Shown here one piece after another: positions 59,555 through 64,000 of a stretch of 64,000 bases of DNA. The notes below the pieces were generated by a model that saw only the letters and a list, made by a program, of their open reading frames with translations, was not told where the DNA came from and searched no databases. The first letter of the stretch is position 1; each line of letters starts with the position of its first letter. Origin of the DNA: Nitrospira defluvii (GTDB taxonomy: Bacteria > Nitrospirota > Nitrospiria > Nitrospirales > Nitrospiraceae); the NCBI RefSeq assembly GCF_905220995.1, contig NZ_CAJNBJ010000001.1, forward strand, positions 1,178,001-1,242,000. The letters are read 5' to 3'. Both the position numbers and the translations under genes were made by a program.

Positions 59555-59580
59555 CACAGGCATCGATCCCGGTGGGTGGC

Positions 59581-60360
59581 TCACTCCTCCACAGGAACCA
59601 CTTCGAGGGGCTCCGAAGGGCTTCGGTTGACGGAGCCTGCTTTCCGGCTGCCTCCACGCTCCAGCCAACGGACGATGTGCCGTTGTCGTCGATTCAGATA
59701 GGCCGTGTGCCGAATCGGGTCGTACCGTCGAGGTGACGGCAGAATCGCCGCCAGCAGAGCCGCCTCTTCCACGCTGAGCTCTTTCGCAGATTTTCCGAAA
59801 TGATGCCGCGCTGCGGCTTCGGCCCCGAAGACCCCCTGCCCCCATTCGGCGACGTTGAGGTACAGCTCCAGAATCTGCTCTTTGGTCAGATGGTGTTCCA
59901 GAGATCGTGTGATCAACGCCTCCCGGGCTTTTCGCAACAAGGACCGTTCGGATGAGAGGTAGAGATTTTTCGCCAGCTGCTGGGTGATGGTGCTACCGCC
60001 GCGCTTGAACTCCCCGACCTCCAGGTTGTAGAGCGCGGCATCCTTGATGCCTTCCCAGTCGAACCCTTCATGGGCGAAGAACGAGGCATCTTCCGCGGCG
60101 ACAACAGCTCGCTGCAGCGCGGGTGCAATGCGCGACAGCGGCACCCAGGCATACTTGATATGCAACGGATGCCCCTGCTCCTTGGCCTGAGCCCGGCGGG
60201 CTTCCATCAAAGCCGTTTCCGTGGGATGGTGTTTCGCGAGGCGGGAGACGTCGGGGAGCGTCACCAGCCAGTACAGGGCCAAGGCGGCGGCGGGCAGCCC
60301 GATCAACGCGGTGACCCACAGCAGTATCCGGCCAAATCGACTGCCTGTTGACTTGCTCAT
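59581..60360 (-). CDS. mtgA: Monofunctional peptidoglycan transglycosylase MtgA
   Basis: A 259-residue enzyme: N-terminal membrane helix (residues 11-34), then a GT51 domain. Catalytic Glu90 is in AAEDASFFAHEGFDW, followed by KRGGSTITQQLAKNLYLSSERSLLRKAREA and the ELYLNVAEWGQGVFGAEAAAR motif. It polymerises glycan chains from lipid II without a transpeptidase domain. Length is as for MtgA of proteobacteria. It diverges from engB by 100 bases, and ends close to the VOC gene. Confidence 0.92.
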   Translation of the reverse strand: MSKSTGSRFGRILLWVTALIGLPAAALALYWLVTLPDVSRLAKHHPTETALMEARRAQAKEQGHPLHIKYAWVPLSRIAPALQRAVVAAEDASFFAHEGFDWEGIKDAALYNLEVGEFKRGGSTITQQLAKNLYLSSERSLLRKAREALITRSLEHHLTKEQILELYLNVAEWGQGVFGAEAAARHHFGKSAKELSVEEAALLAAILPSPRRYDPIRHTAYLNRRQRHIVRWLERGGSRKAGSVNRSPSEPLEVVPVEE

Positions 60361-60460
60361 TCCCTACACTCTATCTATGTGGAGACAAGAAGCCTGACCG
60401 ATCTGTTGCGAATCGACGGATCAGAAGGGGCCGTCCACATCGCCCTGCCATTCAATTACG

Positions 60461-61063
60461 ATGAAACTACTTGGCGCCGAGTTTATCAAAAGTTCCGTGT
60501 CCCCAGAACAGTTTCCTGCCGACCGCTTGCCGGAGATCGCGTTTGTCGGTCGATCGAATGTCGGTAAGTCGTCGCTGATCAATTCCCTGCTGCATCGAAA
60601 GAAGCTGGCCAAGGTCAGCAAGACTCCGGGAAAAACCCGGGCTATCAACTTTTTCACGGTGCGCACGTCCGACCAGCATCTGCCGCTGTTGTCGCTGGTG
60701 GACTTGCCCGGTTACGGCTATGCCAAAGTGTCCAAAACCATGCGGGCACAGTGGGGGCCGATGATCGAGCAATATCTGGAACAGCGCCAATCCCTCGGCG
60801 CAATCATTCTGCTGATCGAGTCGCGGGTGTGGATGCCGCAGGATGTCATGACCGTGCAATGGGTCCAGTCGCTTGGCTGCGGCCTCATCATCGTCCTGAC
60901 CAAGGCCGACAAATTGCGGCAGAGCGAGCGGAAGCCGGCCGTCGCCGCCGTGCGCAATGCCTGCGGATTGGGCCCGGAAGTACCGATCCTGCTCTATTCC
61001 GCGGAAACGCATGAAGGGCGGGATGCCTTGTGGGGGGAGATTCGCACGCAGTTTAAAACTTAA
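60461..61063 (+). CDS. engB: Ribosome biogenesis GTP-binding protein EngB (YihA/YsxC)
   Basis: A 200-residue TRAFAC GTPase. P-loop GRSNVGKSSLIN at residues 30-41, the switch region TPGKTRAINFF, the G3 motif DLPGYGYAKV, and G4 TKADK are all in place. It is required for large ribosomal subunit assembly. ATG 60461 is used. Its last 11 bases overlap the 3' end of the SurA-like gene on the other strand. Confidence 0.95.
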   Translation: MKLLGAEFIKSSVSPEQFPADRLPEIAFVGRSNVGKSSLINSLLHRKKLAKVSKTPGKTRAINFFTVRTSDQHLPLLSLVDLPGYGYAKVSKTMRAQWGPMIEQYLEQRQSLGAIILLIESRVWMPQDVMTVQWVQSLGCGLIIVLTKADKLRQSERKPAVAAVRNACGLGPEVPILLYSAETHEGRDALWGEIRTQFKT

Positions 61064-62084
61064 TTTCGATGTATGCCTTGTTTTTGAGGTCGGCCATCCA
61101 GATCTGATATTGATCCTCGGTCTTTTGCTGAAAGACCAGGGTTTGGATTTCGGCCTTGACCTGTTCGAAGGGTCGAAACTGGCGCGGCTTTTTGTCGTCG
61201 ACGCGCACGATGTGCAGTCCTTCCGCCGTCTCCACGATGCCCGTCACCTGTCCCACTTGCAGCGAGGTGAGGGCCTGTTCCAGCGCCGGAATCAACTCAC
61301 CTTGCCGGACCAGTCCCAATCGACCGCCGCGTGAGGCGTCCGCTCCGTCGGAAAAGCGAATCGCCAGATCCTCAAAAGGTTCGCCCTGTTTCAGGGTGGC
61401 CAGGAGTGCTTCTGCCCGCCCCTGGGCGGCCGAGAGCCCGTCCGGCGTGCGCGGCTTGATGAGGATTTGGCTCAACTGATATTCCTCAGGATAGGCAAAA
61501 CGATCCTGGTGCTCCTGGTAGTATCGCTTCATCTCCGACTCGGCGACCATGATCAAGCCGCGCACTTCGCGGTCCACCACACGCATCAACGTCAGTTGCT
61601 CGCGGACGTTCCTGGCGGTGTTCGGGTCGGTGCTGTTGAGCGCTTCCCCCTGCTTCTTCATTTCTTCCATCGCCTGCGCGACTTCCTGATCGGACACATC
61701 CACACCCTTGTTCTTGGCGGCTTGCAGCTGCAGTTTGCGCTCGATCATTTTTGTGACAGCGATGGCCTCGGCCGTCTTGAGGCGGCGTTCCAGCTCCTCG
61801 CCCTTATACAGTTTGCGCAGACGCTCCTGGTCGGGCAGCAGGTCGCGCTTGAGTTCCGACCACATGATCAGATCGGAATTGACGACGGCCACGATGCGGT
61901 CTTCCAGTTTGGCGGCTTCTGCGGGATGGGTCAGGGGCGTGACGGCACAGACACCGAGCAGGAGACCGGTGACAAGCCAGCCGATAAGCGGGCGGGTCCA
62001 CGGAGCGGAATCCGGCCTGGTGCCGGCGGACATGCGCAATATGGCGCGGAGACGCGTCGAGACGACATGCAATCGGTGATTCAT
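61053..62084 (-). CDS. SurA-like peptidyl-prolyl isomerase with signal peptide
   Basis: ATG 62084 is taken as the start (the frame is open to 62105); ATG 62033 is another option. The 343-residue product has a signal segment (about residues 35-60), then the SurA N-domain opening DRIVAVVNSDLIMWSELKRDL and a parvulin domain: YQLSQILIKPRTPDGLSAAQGRAEALLATLK, then GGRLGLVRQGELIPALEQAL and VTGIVETAEGLHIVRVDDKKP. It should fold outer-membrane proteins in the periplasm. Only one parvulin domain is present, unlike E. coli SurA with two. Downstream gene of an mfd-PPIase-PPIase run. Confidence 0.85.
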   Translation of the reverse strand: MNHRLHVVSTRLRAILRMSAGTRPDSAPWTRPLIGWLVTGLLLGVCAVTPLTHPAEAAKLEDRIVAVVNSDLIMWSELKRDLLPDQERLRKLYKGEELERRLKTAEAIAVTKMIERKLQLQAAKNKGVDVSDQEVAQAMEEMKKQGEALNSTDPNTARNVREQLTLMRVVDREVRGLIMVAESEMKRYYQEHQDRFAYPEEYQLSQILIKPRTPDGLSAAQGRAEALLATLKQGEPFEDLAIRFSDGADASRGGRLGLVRQGELIPALEQALTSLQVGQVTGIVETAEGLHIVRVDDKKPRQFRPFEQVKAEIQTLVFQQKTEDQYQIWMADLKNKAYIEIKF

Positions 62085-62194
62085 ACAGGTAGTGGGATTG
62101 TACACAATCGAGACTTCAGAAGGGGAGCGTTGTTACGAAGCACAGGAGGGAATCGTCAGAACAAAGAATGTGCGTAGGGCCGATGCGTGCCGGA

Positions 62195-63091
62195 TTACTG
62201 GCGCCCTGGTTCATCCGTCACGTAACGAGCGGCGTCGGCCATGCGGATCGTCGCGCCGGTGCGGAGCTCGGCGAACACGTCGTCCAGCCGCTTGCGGCGC
62301 TTTTCGGCCAGCAATTCCTGCCGGAGGCGTTCGCGGGTGGCTTGATCCGCCTGCAGAATTTCCGGCTCCAGCGGACTGACCTTCATGAGGTAGTAACCCT
62401 TGTCGGTCTTGATCGGATCGCTCAGCACCCCGGGGTGCATGGAAGGAATCAAGGCATCGAGTTCCGGCTCCAGCAAGCCTTTGCGATAGGGTCCCAGGTC
62501 TCCGCCCTTGGCGCGGCTTCGCTCGTCGATCGAATACCGCAGGGCGAAGCGGGTGAAGTTACCGCCGGCTTCCACCTGACGTTTGAGGTCTCTGGCCGCG
62601 TAGACGTTCGGCAGCAGCATGACCGAGACCTGCACCTTGGGATTGGCCAGAAGTTGGTTGGCATGTTTTTCGAGGTACGCATCCAACTCTTCTTTGGAGA
62701 TCTCGACCTTCGTCTTGATCCGGTCCTTCAGCAATTCATCAAGAATCAACTGTTCGCGGTACCGCAACGTCTTCTCGCGGATGTCATCCGATTGATCGAT
62801 CCCCTGCTTGCGCGCCTCCTGCATCAGCAACTCGCGCATGATCAATTCATCGAGGAACCGGCGTTTCCCGCCCTCTTTTTCGTAACGTGCGCGGGTGGCC
62901 TGGGACAGTTCCTCCCACCGGATATCGAATTCGGCTTGAGTAATGGAGCGTCCGTTGATCATGGCGATCACCGGCTCTTCCTGCGGCGGTTCCGCACAGC
63001 CGGACAGCGAGCCGAGTGCGTAGAATGCCAACGCGGCGCCGGTCAGTCGAAGGTGCCGATGCGAATGATGAGTGGTCTGCCGTGACGTCAT
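62195..63091 (-). CDS. PpiC-type peptidyl-prolyl isomerase, lipoprotein
   Basis: A 298-residue lipoprotein with a signal ending in LSGC (lipobox, Cys32). SurA-like N-domain: VIAMINGRSITQAEFDIRWEELSQATRARYEKEGGKRRFLDELIMRELLMQEARK. The parvulin domain runs from KVQVSVMLLPN to GYYLMKVSPLEPE. The design is close to PrsA or SurA and the next gene is a second isomerase of the same type, so they likely act together on secreted or outer-membrane proteins. It starts 30 bases after the mfd stop in the same direction. Confidence 0.85.
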   Translation of the reverse strand: MTSRQTTHHSHRHLRLTGAALAFYALGSLSGCAEPPQEEPVIAMINGRSITQAEFDIRWEELSQATRARYEKEGGKRRFLDELIMRELLMQEARKQGIDQSDDIREKTLRYREQLILDELLKDRIKTKVEISKEELDAYLEKHANQLLANPKVQVSVMLLPNVYAARDLKRQVEAGGNFTRFALRYSIDERSRAKGGDLGPYRKGLLEPELDALIPSMHPGVLSDPIKTDKGYYLMKVSPLEPEILQADQATRERLRQELLAEKRRKRLDDVFAELRTGATIRMADAARYVTDEPGRQ

Positions 63092-63120
63092 GCGGTCGGG
63101 GAATGCATCCTGTGCGAGGA

Positions 63121-64000
63121 TCAGGGTGAGCCTGTCTTCGGCCCTTGGTTGTTGGTACCACAGACGTGGAGGGTTTGCAAGGTTGCGTTGAGTTCTGGAA
63201 AGACCAAACTCCAGTCGTCATGCGGCATCTGGAGTTCAAACGACAGCGGCGACAAGAATCGTAATCGACGCTTGTATCGGTCCATGAGCGTTTGCACGGC
63301 GATTTCCGACACCTTGGCCTTGGGATCGAAGGTGATCACGACGGCGTGCGGCTGCTCAACCACGGAGCTCAGGCGCAACTGTTTGGCCAGGAGGCGGATC
63401 TGCATGAGTTCGAACAGTCGCTCGACCGGATCCGGTGGATGGCCATAGCGGTCTTCGATCTCTCCGTGCAAGAGGGCCAGGTCACCGAGTTGGCCGCAGG
63501 ACGACAGGCGTTTGTAGAGTGACAGGCGTTGATGACTATCGGCCACGTAATCCTCGGGAATGTAGGCGGAGACACTGAGTCGCAGTTCCGGATCCGGCTC
63601 CTCCTCCACCACTTGGCCTTTCAAGCGTTGCACGGCCTGTTCGACCATTTGCAGGTAGAGATCGAGACCGATGGCGGCGATGTGGCCTGATTGCTGTTTG
63701 CCGAGCAGATTGCCTGCTCCGCGAATTTCCAGGTCTGCCGCGGCGATGCGAAAACCCGATCCCAGTTCGGTAAATTGCTGGATGGCCGTGAGCCGCTTTT
63801 GCGCATCCTCCGACAGGTTGCCTTCATCCGGTACGAGGAAATAGGCGTAGGCTTGCTCGCCGCCCCGTCCCACCCGGCCGCGCAGCTGATACAGCTGGGC
63901 CAGGCCAAACGTGTCGGCGCGATTGACGATGATCGTATTGGCCGTCGGCACGTCGATGCCGGATTGAATGATCGCGGACGCAATCAAAATGTCCGCCTCC
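63121..64000 (-). CDS. mfd: Transcription-repair coupling factor Mfd, C-terminal part
   Basis: The gene enters from the right edge and reads leftward; about 292 codons are visible. The helicase motif V-VI region is clear: ADILIASAIIQSGIDVPTAN, then IIVNRADTFGLAQLYQLRGRVGRGGEQAYAYF. It continues through SGFRIAAADLEIRGAGNLLGKQQSGHIAAIGLDLYLQMVEQAV and the D7 autoinhibitory domain, LRLSVSAYIPEDYV to the end. Mfd removes stalled RNA polymerase and recruits UvrA. Its 3' end is followed by two isomerase genes in the same direction. Confidence 0.95.
   Translation of the reverse strand, partial: EADILIASAIIQSGIDVPTANTIIVNRADTFGLAQLYQLRGRVGRGGEQAYAYFLVPDEGNLSEDAQKRLTAIQQFTELGSGFRIAAADLEIRGAGNLLGKQQSGHIAAIGLDLYLQMVEQAVQRLKGQVVEEEPDPELRLSVSAYIPEDYVADSHQRLSLYKRLSSCGQLGDLALLHGEIEDRYGHPPDPVERLFELMQIRLLAKQLRLSSVVEQPHAVVITFDPKAKVSEIAVQTLMDRYKRRLRFLSPLSFELQMPHDDWSLVFPELNATLQTLHVCGTNNQGPKTGSP

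Overview
The window reads as a dense chromosomal segment of a GC-rich Gram-negative bacterium (about 60% GC by eye). It carries many lipoproteins with lipoboxes, an outer-membrane beta-barrel, SurA-type chaperones, MtgA and MurJ. Gene content and two families of short terminal-inverted-repeat elements at gene ends suggest a Nitrospira-type organism (phylum Nitrospirota). That assignment is inference from overall style, not from a marker gene. No rRNA, tRNA, CRISPR array, prophage or transposase gene was seen. Both ends cut genes: an unidentified membrane protein at the left and mfd, reading leftwards, at the right.

Layout. 1-5.5 kb: membrane protein, two alpha/beta hydrolases, a pair of tandem paralogous TPR lipoproteins of lower GC, a 55-residue Cys-rich protein, and a HugZ-type flavin/haem protein. 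5.6-13.5 kb: SYLF protein, ABC-F factor EttA, an overlapping patatin-SDR-SDR operon, a c-type cytochrome, a DUF1295 membrane enzyme and a small lipoprotein. 13.6-21.1 kb: HTH/zinc-ribbon regulator, TldD/TldE protease pair, coiled-coil protein, large TPR protein, methyltransferase, SLOG-type protein. 21.3-25.9 kb: LEA-like lipoprotein, secreted MsrA, CoA-binding protein, membrane protein, lipoprotein, lytic transglycosylase and aminotransferase.

25.9-36.8 kb is the most distinctive block. It holds a processive family-2 glycosyltransferase and, divergently, a secreted TIM-barrel-like protein, a TPR plus outer-membrane beta-barrel exporter, and a polysaccharide-deacetylase protein. An inner-membrane-anchored HEAT-repeat protein and a kinase-less phosphorelay set (REC, Hpt, GAF-PAS-REC) follow. 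Together they look like a synthase-dependent exopolysaccharide system related in logic to Pga and Pel but with its own arrangement.

37-50.5 kb: lipoprotein, NAD-dependent dehydrogenase, inositol-phosphatase-like enzyme, CorA, leuC-leuD with a recognisable promoter, MEKHLA and DUF1653 proteins whose 3' ends overlap antisense, a disulfide oxidoreductase with TPR and membrane partners, MscS channel, Lys/Ala-rich secreted protein and exonuclease III. 50.5-64 kb: zinc-ribbon protein, zinc-ribbon/PilZ protein, LemA-TPM-TPM operon, murJ-ogt, dtd, isoaspartyl peptidase, VOC protein, mtgA, engB, and a leftward mfd-PPIase-PPIase operon.

A theme across the window is short inverted-repeat elements of two families. 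They sit immediately after, or supply, the stop codons of genes, and three of them fill the gap between convergent genes.
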